From NCBI RefSeq assembly GCF_041206865.1, contig NZ_JBGEDP010000001.1, positions 2,666,001 to 2,730,000 on the forward strand: a stretch of 64,000 bases of DNA. The letters are read 5' to 3'. The translations under genes were made by a program, and so were the position numbers. The number at the start of each line of letters is the position of its first letter. The first letter of the stretch is position 1. This stretch comes from Mycobacterium sp. HUMS_12744610. Its GTDB lineage: Bacteria > Actinomycetota > Actinomycetes > Mycobacteriales > Mycobacteriaceae. The notes beneath the pieces were generated by a model that saw only the letters and a program-made list of their open reading frames with translations, searched no databases and had not been told where the DNA came from. Below, piece after piece: positions 17,534-26,652 of this stretch.

Positions 17534-18154
17534 ATGTCGGGGATCACCATGAATACTCCGCCCGCCCCCTCCGTGCTGCCGGAGGGCGGCTTTCTTTCCC
17601 AGCCCTGGCAGGGTCACACCGCACGGTTAGTCAGTCGTCGGCTCAGGTCGTCGGTAGCCGTCATCAGCGCCCACGGCGACATCGACGCATCCAACGCTGA
17701 CATTCTGACCGAGTACACGCTAGGGCATCTAATACGTTGCCGCGGGCTGATCCTTGATCTGCGTGACGTGGATTTCTTTGGCAGCCAGGGCTTCTCGGCG
17801 CTGTACAGGGTCTCCGTCTGCTGCTTGCGCGCCGGCAGAAGCTGGGCGTTAGTACCCGGTGAGGCAGTCTCCCGGATGCTGCGCATCGGTGATCCACAGG
17901 GCTTGCTACCCGCCGCGAGCACCCTCGAGGCAGCGGTGGTAACCGTCCAAAACCAGCCTCACCGTCCGCCACAGCCCATCGCGACCCGCAAGGATCTCGG
18001 ACAATCCTCGAGCTGCGATCGCACGGTGTGCCTGGTCTGCGGCGGTACACAACAGGTCCGGCAGGAACAACGCACCTTGACAGAAGCAATCGCCAAGCTC
18101 GATGGTCCGGCCTTGACGGTGGTTGACCCTGGGTTTCGAAGATGCAAAATCTGA
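17534..18154 (+). CDS. STAS-domain protein (anti-sigma factor antagonist type)
   Basis: A STAS domain spans about residues 30-140: SVAVISAHGDIDASNADIL leads to CRGLILDLRDVDFFGSQGFS. The latter carries the Asp-x-x-x-x-x-Ser region where antagonists are phosphorylated (here FFGSQG). A 70-residue tail follows with CLVCGGTQQ and no known domain. The start is ATG 17534 or ATG 17549; the latter has GGGGA at a better distance. Such proteins release sigma factors from anti-sigma kinases. No partner kinase is nearby. Confidence 0.8.
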   Translation: MSGITMNTPPAPSVLPEGGFLSQPWQGHTARLVSRRLRSSVAVISAHGDIDASNADILTEYTLGHLIRCRGLILDLRDVDFFGSQGFSALYRVSVCCLRAGRSWALVPGEAVSRMLRIGDPQGLLPAASTLEAAVVTVQNQPHRPPQPIATRKDLGQSSSCDRTVCLVCGGTQQVRQEQRTLTEAIAKLDGPALTVVDPGFRRCKI

Positions 18155-18389
18155 GTTTGTGGAGTGCGGCACCGGCAAGAAATCTCGAGTCCGCGTCGAT
18201 CCCGGCGGTTAATGTGTTGCGCCCCATGCTTGGTCGCGTTCGTGTGCCTCCGATGATCAGTTCGCCGCCTTGGACGCGGTTGACCTCACAGGATCGGGGT
18301 TACTGAAAACCGGGCCGGGGCAAGGTCATTGCTCCGGCTCGCCGCTGGAATGGCCCGCCTACTCGCTGTCCGCGGTTCGTTCCTGGGGG

Positions 18390-18948
18390 CTAGGGCGTGT
18401 CTCCCAATTGGTTGTTTCCGACGCGGGAATGGATTACGGCGCAGGCCAATAGGACACCGCCGAGGTAGGTCAGGGCGTATTTGTCGTAGCGGGTCGCGAT
18501 ACCGCGCCATTGCTTGAGCCGGTTGTAGCCTCGTTCGACGGTGTTGCGCAGACCGTAGAGCTCGGCGTCGAACGCCGGTGGGCGACCCCCGGCCGATCCC
18601 TTGGCCTTGCGCCGGGCGATCTGGTCTTTGCGTTCGGGAATCGTGTGCTTGATTCTTCGGGAACGTAATTCGGTGCGCGTGCTCGGGTGTGAATACGCCT
18701 TGTCGGCGAGCAATCGGAAGTCGCCACCGGTCACACCGTGCTCAGCGCAGGCGTGGTCGTAGTCGTCGAGCAAAGGCAGCAACTGCGGATTGTCGCCGGC
18801 CTGGCCAGCGGTCAACCGGACCGCGACAACAGCTTCGCGCTGATCGGTCAGGGTGTGGATCTTGGTGGTCAGCCCGCCTCGCGAACGCCCAATTGCATGG
18901 TCGTCGGGTTCATCGGCGGATTTCTTGTAATTCGACAGGGCCCCCTTT
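18390..18948 (-). CDS. IS5-family transposase, second frame (OrfB part)
   Basis: After the probable slippage site this frame reads SNYKKSADEPDDHAIGRSRG, followed by LTTKIHTLTDQREAVVAVRL with the second catalytic Asp near LLADKAYSHP. The Glu comes in NTVERGYNRLKQWR. It contains the C-terminal half of the DDE domain. It has no start codon of its own near the overlap, so it is probably made only as a fusion with the first frame. Its stop TAG lies in the left CTAG target copy. Confidence 0.85.
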
Positions 18949-19363
18949 TGCCAGCGTGTCCGACCGGGCACCCGCCGAATGTTGATGCGCCCGTACGTTC
19001 GTCGAATCCACCGACAACAGCTTCTCGATATCGCCGGCCATCTCGGCGTCGAACCCGAAGGCGTGCGCCACCTGAGCAAACATCACGTCATAGGTGCCAT
19101 CCAGCGACCATCGGTGATGACGCTTCCACACCGTTTTCCATGGCCCGAAATCAGCGGGCAGGTCCCGCCACGGGCATCCCGTGCGAAACCGCCAGGCAAT
19201 CCCCTCCAAAATCAACCGGTGATCACCAAACCTCCGGCCCCGCTTGCCCTCATGCGAAGGCATCAACGGCTCAACCACCGCCCAGAACTCGTCAGAAATC
19301 ACACCAATCCGCGTCACCAGCCAATCCTGGCTGGTCAACAGTCGAAAAATTGGGAGACACGCC
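18394..19363 (-). mobile_element. IS5-family (IS427 group) insertion sequence
   Basis: Perfect inverted ends GGGCGTGTCTCCCAATT lie just inside CTAG on both sides (18390-18393 and 19364-19367). CTAG is a target duplication expected for this group. The length is 970 bp. The transposase is encoded in two frames that need a frameshift. Confidence 0.93.
18910..19317 (-). CDS. IS5-family transposase, first frame (OrfA part)
   Basis: The GTG at 19317 begins VTRIGVISDEFWAVVEPLMP, the usual start of IS427-group proteins. The first catalytic Asp is in LLSVDSTNVRAHQHS. The frame ends at 18910. The run AAAAGGGGG (minus strand, 18941-18949) lies in the overlap with the second frame and is a classic slippage site, so programmed frameshifting should join the two parts. 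Confidence 0.87.
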   Translation of the reverse strand: MTRIGVISDEFWAVVEPLMPSHEGKRGRRFGDHRLILEGIAWRFRTGCPWRDLPADFGPWKTVWKRHHRWSLDGTYDVMFAQVAHAFGFDAEMAGDIEKLLSVDSTNVRAHQHSAGARSDTLAKGGPVELQEIRR

Positions 19364-20977
19364 CTAGACGTCGTGGCTCGTGGCCGATTGTCGATACTGG
19401 CCGTCGGTGAGGTCGTGGTACCAGGTTGTTTCGCCCGGCGCCGGGAGCCCAGCCCCTTGCAGTGCGGTCGACAGTGGGCGGTAGGAGGGCGTGAGCGGTA
19501 TACGGTCGACAACGTGGACGATGGCGGGACGCTGGTGACGGGGGAGGCCGCCCAACGCGGTGGTCAAGTCGGCAGCGGTGAGGACGCCGTCTTTGCCCAG
19601 CGTCACGGCCGCGACCGCGACGTCGTGCGTGTCGGTCGCAACGGGATAGACGACGGCCAGGTCGGTCCCGGTGATGTCGCCGAGGGCGTCGCAAATCGGT
19701 TGGCAGAATACGGGTCCGCGCCCGGACTGGATCACCGTGTTCCTGTTGTCGACGAACCAGTAGTCGCCGTCGCTGTCGCGGCGAAACAGGTGGTTCGTGG
19801 TGATCCACGTGTCTCCCGCGGCGAATACACCGCGCATCGACCCGATCGCGGCATCGAGTCCGGAGCGTGGTTTCGCCAGCAGCACGCCCACCTCGTCGTC
19901 CGCACAGGGCCGCACGAATCCGTGTTCATCCTCGCTGAACCGGCCCGTCGCGGCGTCGTAGCCGGCGAGCCGAATTTCGGCGCTGCCCGGCAGCGGCCGA
20001 CCCTTGGCCCCGGTCTTCGTGCCGGTGATATTGGCCAGCACGGCATCCCCTTCGGTAGAGGCGTAGAACTCCAGCACGCGGGCCGGAGCGAATCGGTCGA
20101 TTACCTTCTGCCACAGCCCGATCGGCATTCCGGCTCCGATGAACAGGCGGATCGGATGATGTTCTGCAAGCTCGGGCGACGCCGCCTCCACCAGTTCGCC
20201 CAGCATGGCCCAGGTGTAGGACACCACTGTGACCCCGTAACGGTGCACCTCGTCGGCGAACCGCGTCGGGTCGATGCCCCGGGTCAAGGCGATGCGCGAC
20301 CCGCCGGCGACCGCGCCGCCGAGGCCGACCATCAGACCCGACGGATGGTGCAGCGGGGTCAGGCAATAGATCGTGTCACCGCAGCCGAGCGCGGCGGCAG
20401 TGGCCGTGCCGTAGGCCGACAGCGCCCACCGATGATTGGTGATCTCCTTGACCACCCGGCGTCCTCCCGTCGTGCTGAAGAACACGAAGGCGAGATCACT
20501 TGCCCGGCCCGGGTTCGGCCGATACCAGCGGGGCAGCGGCGCACCGGACAGATCGAGGTCGTCCAGTTCGACGACCCGGTCCGACTCCGTCCGGCAGAGG
20601 TCCGCGGTGCGGCCATGACCCAGGACCAGTACCCTGGCGCCGGTCGCGGTGGCCGCCGCCAGATGGTGTGGGTCGGTGACGATGTCGGCCACTTCGCACA
20701 GCTGGACGGCGGCGGCGAGGTCATCGTCCGGCGGTAGCAGCACAGCCACCGCGCCGAGCCGCGACAGTGCCGCGATCGCGGTCACGGCGGCGGGGCTGGT
20801 GTCCATCAACACACCGATATGGGCTCCCTGACGGATACCGACGGCGATCAGGCGGTGCACCGCGTCGTCGATACGGTGATGAACCGCCGCGTTGGTGTGG
20901 ACCCGATCTTCGAAGAGGAAGCATTCTTCCTCGGGTGCTCTGTTCGCCTGTTCGGCCATCAACCCGCCCAACGACAC
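19364..20977 (-). CDS. Acyl-CoA synthetase half of a split Rv1683-like gene
   Basis: The 537 residues form an AMP-forming ligase domain. The phosphate-loop region is FVFFSTTGGRRVVKEITNHR, the A5 motif is EFYASTEGDAVLANI, and A7-A8 spans AAGDTWITTNHLF to VDNRNTVIQSGRG. The A10 lysine is replaced (IPLTPSYRPLSTAL); I recall the same change in Rv1683, so it seems a family trait. In Rv1683 this domain follows a lipase domain in one 999-residue chain. Here that half is at 26.7-28.0 kb on the same strand, and translation upstream of GTG 20977 continues as SSHTRVSLGG up to the junction. The TAG stop lies in the CTAG target of the IS5 element. Confidence 0.85.
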   Translation of the reverse strand: MSLGGLMAEQANRAPEEECFLFEDRVHTNAAVHHRIDDAVHRLIAVGIRQGAHIGVLMDTSPAAVTAIAALSRLGAVAVLLPPDDDLAAAVQLCEVADIVTDPHHLAAATATGARVLVLGHGRTADLCRTESDRVVELDDLDLSGAPLPRWYRPNPGRASDLAFVFFSTTGGRRVVKEITNHRWALSAYGTATAAALGCGDTIYCLTPLHHPSGLMVGLGGAVAGGSRIALTRGIDPTRFADEVHRYGVTVVSYTWAMLGELVEAASPELAEHHPIRLFIGAGMPIGLWQKVIDRFAPARVLEFYASTEGDAVLANITGTKTGAKGRPLPGSAEIRLAGYDAATGRFSEDEHGFVRPCADDEVGVLLAKPRSGLDAAIGSMRGVFAAGDTWITTNHLFRRDSDGDYWFVDNRNTVIQSGRGPVFCQPICDALGDITGTDLAVVYPVATDTHDVAVAAVTLGKDGVLTAADLTTALGGLPRHQRPAIVHVVDRIPLTPSYRPLSTALQGAGLPAPGETTWYHDLTDGQYRQSATSHDV

Positions 20978-21167
20978 CCGGGTATGGGAACTATCAGAAA
21001 TTGCATCAGACGGGCGCGTCTCCGCTGGTCGCCTGCTGAAGCAGATCTGGCTATGGTGTCATGTCGCCTACAGGACAGGGCGTCCCACCTGCATTGCTTG
21101 CATATCGCGCCCGTTGGATGCATGATCCTTTCGCCGGACGGTTGCGGGGATTCAGGTTGGAGGCGGC

Positions 21168-22295
21168 GTGGTGCGGGCAGATCTGGCTGGGTCGGCGCAT
21201 CTGGAGCTGGTCTCCGGAGTTGTGCAGTTGCGTCCGGAAGACGCTGTGCTGGAGGCGATGTTGCGCGGATGGCGTGCCCAGCAGGTTGCGCGTGGTTTGC
21301 GGGAGGAGACCATCGCGCCGCGGGAGCGGTTGGTGCGCCGGTTTGCGACGTTCACTAACGAGTACCCGTGGCATTGGCTGCCGGGTCATGTCGACGAGTG
21401 GACGCAGTCGTTGATGGCGGAGTCGCATCTGGCACCTTCGACGATTCGCGGCTATCAGACCGAGCTGCGATTGTTCAGCGAGTATTTGTGCGACGGCCGT
21501 TATAGCTGGGTTGCGGTGTGCGAGCAGGAGTTTGGTTCGGGTGTGCATCCGGTGCCGATCTGCCATGAGTGGAACACGATAGAGCACCTCAATGGCTACG
21601 AGGGCAACCCAGAGGCCCGGCCATTCACCCGCGAGGAGTTGCAGCGGTTTCTCGACTACGCCGACGACCAGGTTGAGCGTGCGGTGTGCGCGAAACGCAA
21701 GGGCGCGTTGGCCGCCTACCGGGATGCGACGTTATTCAAAGTGGTGTATGGGTGGGGCCTGAGGCGGACCGAGACGGCGAAGCTGGATGTAGTTGACTGG
21801 GGCCGTAACCCGGCGGTGCCGGAGTTCGGCCGGTTCGGGATGCTGCATGTGCGCTATGGCAAGTCGGTGCGCGGGCAACCGCCGCGGCGACGCAACGTGC
21901 CGTCGGTCATGGGGTGGGCGGTGGAAGCGGTCGCCGACTACGTCGACAACATCAGGCCCCGTTTCGGGTGCGAGGACCATCCGGCACTGTGGGTGACCGA
22001 ACGTGGCGGTCGCATCGCCCCGGCAGAGATCAACGCCCGCTTCGTCACATACCGTGACGCGCTCGGGCTACCGAAAACCCTTAGTCCACATAGCCTTAGG
22101 CATTCGTGGGTGACGCACCTTACTGAGGAGGGCGTTGACCGACGATTCATCCAGGAGGCCGTTGGGCATCGCTGCGATACGTCCACCGCGATCTACACCC
22201 ACGTGTCCGGTGACTTCATGAACACCGCGCTGCGCAAAGCCCTGGCGCCGGCGTTCGACACGGCGCCCGACCCCACGAGCGGCAAGGAGTCCTGA
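21168..22295 (+). CDS. Tyrosine recombinase / integrase
   Basis: The 375-residue protein has an N-terminal SAM-like core-binding domain (about 25-125) and a C-terminal catalytic domain. The catalytic set is complete: Arg199 in GWGLRRTE, Lys232 after the beta hairpin, His308 and Arg311 in SPHSLRHSW, His334 in VGHRCDTS and nucleophile Tyr343 in AIYTHV. GGAGG precedes GTG 21168. The stop overlaps the next gene's start in TGATG. It should catalyse integration and excision of the 5.7-kb unit. Confidence 0.93.
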   Translation: MVRADLAGSAHLELVSGVVQLRPEDAVLEAMLRGWRAQQVARGLREETIAPRERLVRRFATFTNEYPWHWLPGHVDEWTQSLMAESHLAPSTIRGYQTELRLFSEYLCDGRYSWVAVCEQEFGSGVHPVPICHEWNTIEHLNGYEGNPEARPFTREELQRFLDYADDQVERAVCAKRKGALAAYRDATLFKVVYGWGLRRTETAKLDVVDWGRNPAVPEFGRFGMLHVRYGKSVRGQPPRRRNVPSVMGWAVEAVADYVDNIRPRFGCEDHPALWVTERGGRIAPAEINARFVTYRDALGLPKTLSPHSLRHSWVTHLTEEGVDRRFIQEAVGHRCDTSTAIYTHVSGDFMNTALRKALAPAFDTAPDPTSGKES

Positions 22296-22627
22296 TGGCC
22301 CGCAAACTCGACTACCGATGGCACCTGCGTCAGGTGATGGCTGCACGCGAGATGTTCAGCACCACCGACCTGATAGAGCCGTTGGCGCAACGCGGCATCC
22401 ATCTGTCGTCCAGCCAGGTCTATCGGCTCGTCGTCGAGCGACCCGAGCGGCTGAGCCTGAATATTCTGATGGCGCTGCTGGACGTCCTGGACTGCCGGAT
22501 GGACGAGCTGATCGAACCGGTCGCCGCAGCCGCGCCGACGCGCAAGAAACGTGCCGCTGGCGGCGCCGACGCCGGTCTGGGCGGACTGCGGCCAAAACGC
22601 GCTCGCATCAGCGGCATTGAAAGCTAA
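22295..22627 (+). CDS. Small HTH DNA-binding protein (Cro/XRE type)
   Basis: The 110-residue protein has a helix-turn-helix at about 20-75 (MFSTTDLIEPLAQRGIHLSS, then QVYRLVVERPERLSLNILMA, then LLDVLDCRMDELIEPV). A basic tail (TRKKRAAGG and RPKRARISG) follows. The recognition helix follows SSSQVYRLV. It is translationally coupled to the integrase by one overlapping base and lies three bases before the zinc-ribbon gene. It could be an excision factor or the regulator of the unit. Confidence 0.85.
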   Translation: MARKLDYRWHLRQVMAAREMFSTTDLIEPLAQRGIHLSSSQVYRLVVERPERLSLNILMALLDVLDCRMDELIEPVAAAAPTRKKRAAGGADAGLGGLRPKRARISGIES

Positions 22628-22630
22628 GCA

Positions 22631-25060
22631 ATGCCAAAGACATTCGCATCTGAGGTGCTCGCCGACCCGATCGGGGTCATCGTCGATCTGGTGCTTGGCG
22701 AAAAGCCCGGGCTGGATCGACGCACGGTCATCGGACTGGTCGAGGCGATGGCCGGTGGACGAGCGAAACGGCGCCGCCTCGCCCAGGCATTGCTGGACCG
22801 GCCCGCAGTGTTGACCGACGGGCGCTCGCCAGCGCCACGTGGGATTGGTGAGCTGCTGATCGCGCTGAATGCGGCTGGCGCCATGCATATTTCGTCTCCG
22901 GTTTGCGCAGGTTGCGGCAAGCATCTACACACCCTGCAGCGACGCGGGGATGACTGGTATTGCGCGAAGTGCGGTCCTCGACGAGAACCCTGCACAATAT
23001 GCGGCTCGAGCAGGCCGGTTTACCTTCGCGACCGCGACGGCCGACCCAGGTGTTCACGATGCCTGCCCGATGACGGGCGGGATCCGACGCCGCTCATCGT
23101 CGACGTCGTGAGGCGAGCAGACCCGAGCTTGTCGGGTGAGGAGATCAACGCGGCAATCGAGGCGGTGGTGCCGCGTGCCGGACGCCGATACCGATTGGCG
23201 TGGGCATTGCAGCAGCGACCCGCCCTGCTGACCGGCGCCGGTGCCGAGGCGTCTGATCCTGCGGTGCTGCGGTTGATCGACCAGCTCGGGGACGCCGGAG
23301 CGAAAGGCATTGTCCACCCGGCCTGCCCCGGTTGTGGTCGAATCATCCACCTGCACCGGCCTATCGGCGGAAAGTGGTTATGCCGCAGCTGCACCGCCAA
23401 GTCCCGTGCCCAACCATGCGCTCGCTGCGGCGCGCTTCGCGAAGCCGCCACCCGTGACGAACAGGGCCAACCCGTGTGTCCGAGCTGCCTGGTCACCGAT
23501 CCGATCAACCAGGAAGTCTGCGTGGACTGCGGCCGCCGCCGACCGGTTAGTATCCGCTGCGAGGACGGACCACGCTGCGCCAGTTGCCGCCCGCCGACGA
23601 TCGCCGAATGCGCGATCTGCGGACGGACCGCGCCGAGCACGATTTCAATTGCCACCGGCCGCCCGTGGTGCGAAGCCTGCCACAAGCGGTGGGCCCAATG
23701 TATTTCGTGCGGCGAGTTCCGCCCTATCCGCGGCGGCACGCTGGCCGAACCGCTTTGCGCCGAATGCGTTCGTGACGAGTCCGGTTTCTGGCGCACCTGT
23801 CCCGGATGTGGTCAACGCGGCCGCCGGTATACGAGCCGGTGCGCCCGCTGCAACGTGCAGCAGCGGCTGCGCGAGCTGCTCGGCGACGCCCGCGGTGACA
23901 TCCGCCCCGACCTGTGCGACCTCTACGAGGCCCTGGTCGCGGTCGAACGTCCCAACACGGCCGCGGTATGGCTCGATAACGGCGGCGGTCCCGCCATCTT
24001 GCGCGAGCTAGAGGCCGGTCAGCGCGTGCTGTCGCACGAGACGCTCGACGAACTGCCCGCGGGCAAGCCGGTCGAGCACCTGCGCAGCGTCCTGGTCGCG
24101 ATCGGCACCCTGCCACACCGCGACGAACAGATGCTGCGGTTGCAGCGCTGGACCGCCGCCCTCATCACCGAACGCGTCGATCCCGAGGAGCGCGGCCTGC
24201 TGCACCGCTACGCCGTCTGGCACGTCATCCGCCGCCTGCGTGCCCGCGTCGGCGACACCGACACCACCTACGGGCAAGCCCGCGCCGCCAAGCGCTCCAT
24301 CAGATCTGCAGCTGCCCTACTGGATTGGCTTGCCGCGCATAACCTTAAGCTTGCCACTGCCCGACAGGGAGATCTCGACCGGTGGCTAACCAGCGCCGCC
24401 GCCGGCCAGCGTCGCGACAGCGGCAACTTCGTGCGCTGGGCACGCCGAAACAGGCTCACCCGAGTCGAGCACGCCGCCCAACGATGGGACGGCCCCAGCG
24501 GCGTCATCGACACCGAGACCCGCTGGGAACAAGCACGCTGGCTGCTACACGACGACACGATCGACACCGCCGGCCGTGTCGCTGCCCTGCTGGTGCTGCT
24601 CTATGCCCAAACCGCCGCCGCCATAAGCGAACTGACCATTGATGACATCGAACTCACCGACGAAAGCGTCCGGTTGCGGCTCGGACACGAGCCGATCCTG
24701 ATCCCAGCACCGCTAGACCGACTGATCCGCGCCCTGGTCTCCACCCGATCACCTCACGCCGCCGTCGGCCGCCCTCGCAGCTCGCGATGGCTATTCCCCG
24801 GCGGGCAGCCCGGCCGCCACCTCAGCGCCTTCCGCATGGCCGAACGACTCCGTCAACTCGGCATCCAAGCCAGCCGCGCACGTTCCGCCGCCCTGTTTCA
24901 ACTCGCCACCGACCTGCCAGCCGCCGTGCTGGCGCGCACCCTGGGAATCCACATCAGCGTCGCCGCGACCTGGCAGCGCGCCAGCAGCGGCGACTGGACC
25001 ACTTACGCAGCCGAAATCAGCCGCCGATCACCCACTGAGATAAGGATGCGGGTCACGTGA
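22631..25060 (+). CDS. 809-residue multi-zinc-ribbon protein with degenerate recombinase-like C-terminus
   Basis: Residues 92-407 contain sixteen Cys-x2-Cys pairs, enough for eight zinc ribbons. The first half shows an internal duplication: a helical block (about 15-85, ending in LAQALLDRPAVLT) plus two ribbons is repeated (about 155-225, LAWALQQRPALLT). Residues 530-809 resemble a tyrosine recombinase fold: DWLAAHNLKLATARQGDLDRW, then box I-like YAQTAAAISELTIDDIEL and box II-like ASRARSAALFQLATD, then GIHISVAATWQRASSG. The catalytic Arg, His and Tyr are missing. It is probably a DNA-binding architectural or targeting partner of the integrase. The stop overlaps the next gene's start (GTGA). 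Confidence 0.8.
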   Translation: MPKTFASEVLADPIGVIVDLVLGEKPGLDRRTVIGLVEAMAGGRAKRRRLAQALLDRPAVLTDGRSPAPRGIGELLIALNAAGAMHISSPVCAGCGKHLHTLQRRGDDWYCAKCGPRREPCTICGSSRPVYLRDRDGRPRCSRCLPDDGRDPTPLIVDVVRRADPSLSGEEINAAIEAVVPRAGRRYRLAWALQQRPALLTGAGAEASDPAVLRLIDQLGDAGAKGIVHPACPGCGRIIHLHRPIGGKWLCRSCTAKSRAQPCARCGALREAATRDEQGQPVCPSCLVTDPINQEVCVDCGRRRPVSIRCEDGPRCASCRPPTIAECAICGRTAPSTISIATGRPWCEACHKRWAQCISCGEFRPIRGGTLAEPLCAECVRDESGFWRTCPGCGQRGRRYTSRCARCNVQQRLRELLGDARGDIRPDLCDLYEALVAVERPNTAAVWLDNGGGPAILRELEAGQRVLSHETLDELPAGKPVEHLRSVLVAIGTLPHRDEQMLRLQRWTAALITERVDPEERGLLHRYAVWHVIRRLRARVGDTDTTYGQARAAKRSIRSAAALLDWLAAHNLKLATARQGDLDRWLTSAAAGQRRDSGNFVRWARRNRLTRVEHAAQRWDGPSGVIDTETRWEQARWLLHDDTIDTAGRVAALLVLLYAQTAAAISELTIDDIELTDESVRLRLGHEPILIPAPLDRLIRALVSTRSPHAAVGRPRSSRWLFPGGQPGRHLSAFRMAERLRQLGIQASRARSAALFQLATDLPAAVLARTLGIHISVAATWQRASSGDWTTYAAEISRRSPTEIRMRVT

Positions 25061-26652
25061 CAGACATGCGGGCCGGGCGGATCGGCGTGATCGGCGCGGG
25101 AATTGCGGGCCTGGTCACCGCGAAAGTGCTGCGCGAGGACGGCTTCGAGGTGATCGTGTTCGAGAAGGAGCAGGCGATCGGCGGTGTTTGGACCCAATCG
25201 CGGACCTATCCCGGACTGCGTACCAACAACTCACGCGACACCTACGCATTCTCCGACCATCCCTATGACCGATCAGCCGACATCTTCCCGAGCGCTGAGC
25301 AGGTGCGCGCGTATCTGGCCTCGTATGTGGCCCGGTTCGAGTTGGCCCCGCTTCTTCGGTTATCGACTGAGGTGGTGCGGGTGTCTCGCCACGGTAACGA
25401 ATTCACGGTAGAAAGCTGTGGCCCAACGGGTTTGAGCACCGTGGTGTGTGACTTTGCGGTGGTATGCGCGGGAACCTTCTCTGAACCGGACATGCCTGCG
25501 ATCGACGGTGCCGACCGGTTCACCGGGACGGTGGTCCATTCAAGCCAAGCGACCAATCCTGCCCTGTTCGCGGGGCGACGGGTGGTGATCGTGGGCGCGG
25601 GCAAATCCGCGCTGGATTGCGCGGCGTGGGCCGGGTCGCACGCGCAGGAATGCACGCTGGTGTTCCGAAAGGCCCACTGGATGATGCCCCGCTACTTCCC
25701 GGGAGGTATTCCCGCCGACCGGCTGACTCTGGGACGTTCGACCGAGGCGTTCTTCCGCTACCACCACCCCAGCCTGATGGAGAGGTTGTTGCACGGGCCG
25801 GGCAAGCAGCTGACCAACTTGGTCTGGCGGGTGGTGAGTCTGCTGTTTCGATTCCTGCTCAGGATGCCTGCGGCCATGGTGCCTGACGAGCCGATGCCTA
25901 CTGGAATCGAAAACCTGGGGTTCGGCAAGGAGTTCTACGATATGGCCCGCCGCGGTCGGCTGGTCCTGCGGCGTGACTCGGTCGCGGCCTTTCTCGGCGG
26001 ACCGCAGGTCCTGCTGGCCAGCGGCGATCAGATCGCTGCCGACATCGTCGTTTTCGCCACCGGCTGGCGCCAGCCGTTGTCGTTTCTAGCGCCCGAACTG
26101 CGGACACCCGTTGTCTCCGACGGGCGATTCCAGCTCTACCGGCATATCCTTCCGCCCACCGAGCAGCGCCTCGGGTTCGTGGGCTACGCCTCATCGACCG
26201 CGTGTCAGCTCAGCTCAGAAATCTCAGCCCACTGGCTTTCACGATGCTTCCGCGGCGAACTCGCACTTCCCAGTCTCGATGAAATGCAGACTGAGATACG
26301 ACGCGTGCAGGCCTGGCTGGAGGAGGTCATGCCAGCTCGACCGCAGGGCTATCAAATCGGACCGCACCTGGTGCACCACATCGACGACCTGTTGGCCGAC
26401 ATGGGATTACCGACACGGCGAACCAGCAACTTCGTCAGCGAATATTTCGGGTCGTTCTCGCCGACACGCTACCGAAACCTCGCCCAAGAACGGCGCCCGG
26501 CCCGCGGTCGCAAGATCGACCGTCGCCGCTACTACTTGAGCGCCCAGCATGCTCTTGCGGCATTTGCCGCTCTCACCCTGGTTGGTGTCCTTCGCCGACA
26601 CAACGCGACCCGGCGCCGGACCAACGAACACCCCGATCGGAACCAGACATGA
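25057..26652 (+). CDS. Flavin-containing monooxygenase (cargo gene)
   Basis: The 531-residue FAD/NADPH enzyme has an N-terminal FAD loop (IGVIGAGIAGLVTAKVL) and an NADPH-binding loop (VVIVGAGKSALDCA). Later come the FATGW motif (VVFATGWRQPL) and a single C-terminal hydrophobic helix (ALAAFAALTLVGVL) that may anchor it. These enzymes oxygenate soft nucleophiles or act as Baeyer-Villiger catalysts. The substrate is unknown. GTG 25057 overlaps the zinc-ribbon gene's stop. An ATG at 25066 is an alternative. Its position inside the split gene marks it as cargo of the mobile unit. Confidence 0.88.
   Translation: MTDMRAGRIGVIGAGIAGLVTAKVLREDGFEVIVFEKEQAIGGVWTQSRTYPGLRTNNSRDTYAFSDHPYDRSADIFPSAEQVRAYLASYVARFELAPLLRLSTEVVRVSRHGNEFTVESCGPTGLSTVVCDFAVVCAGTFSEPDMPAIDGADRFTGTVVHSSQATNPALFAGRRVVIVGAGKSALDCAAWAGSHAQECTLVFRKAHWMMPRYFPGGIPADRLTLGRSTEAFFRYHHPSLMERLLHGPGKQLTNLVWRVVSLLFRFLLRMPAAMVPDEPMPTGIENLGFGKEFYDMARRGRLVLRRDSVAAFLGGPQVLLASGDQIAADIVVFATGWRQPLSFLAPELRTPVVSDGRFQLYRHILPPTEQRLGFVGYASSTACQLSSEISAHWLSRCFRGELALPSLDEMQTEIRRVQAWLEEVMPARPQGYQIGPHLVHHIDDLLADMGLPTRRTSNFVSEYFGSFSPTRYRNLAQERRPARGRKIDRRRYYLSAQHALAAFAALTLVGVLRRHNATRRRTNEHPDRNQT

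Noticed and set aside
19364..20977. Treating the acyl-CoA synthetase domain as a dead enzyme because its A10 lysine is missing
   Set aside because: I recall the same substitution in the Rv1683 family, so it looks ancestral rather than damage in this copy.
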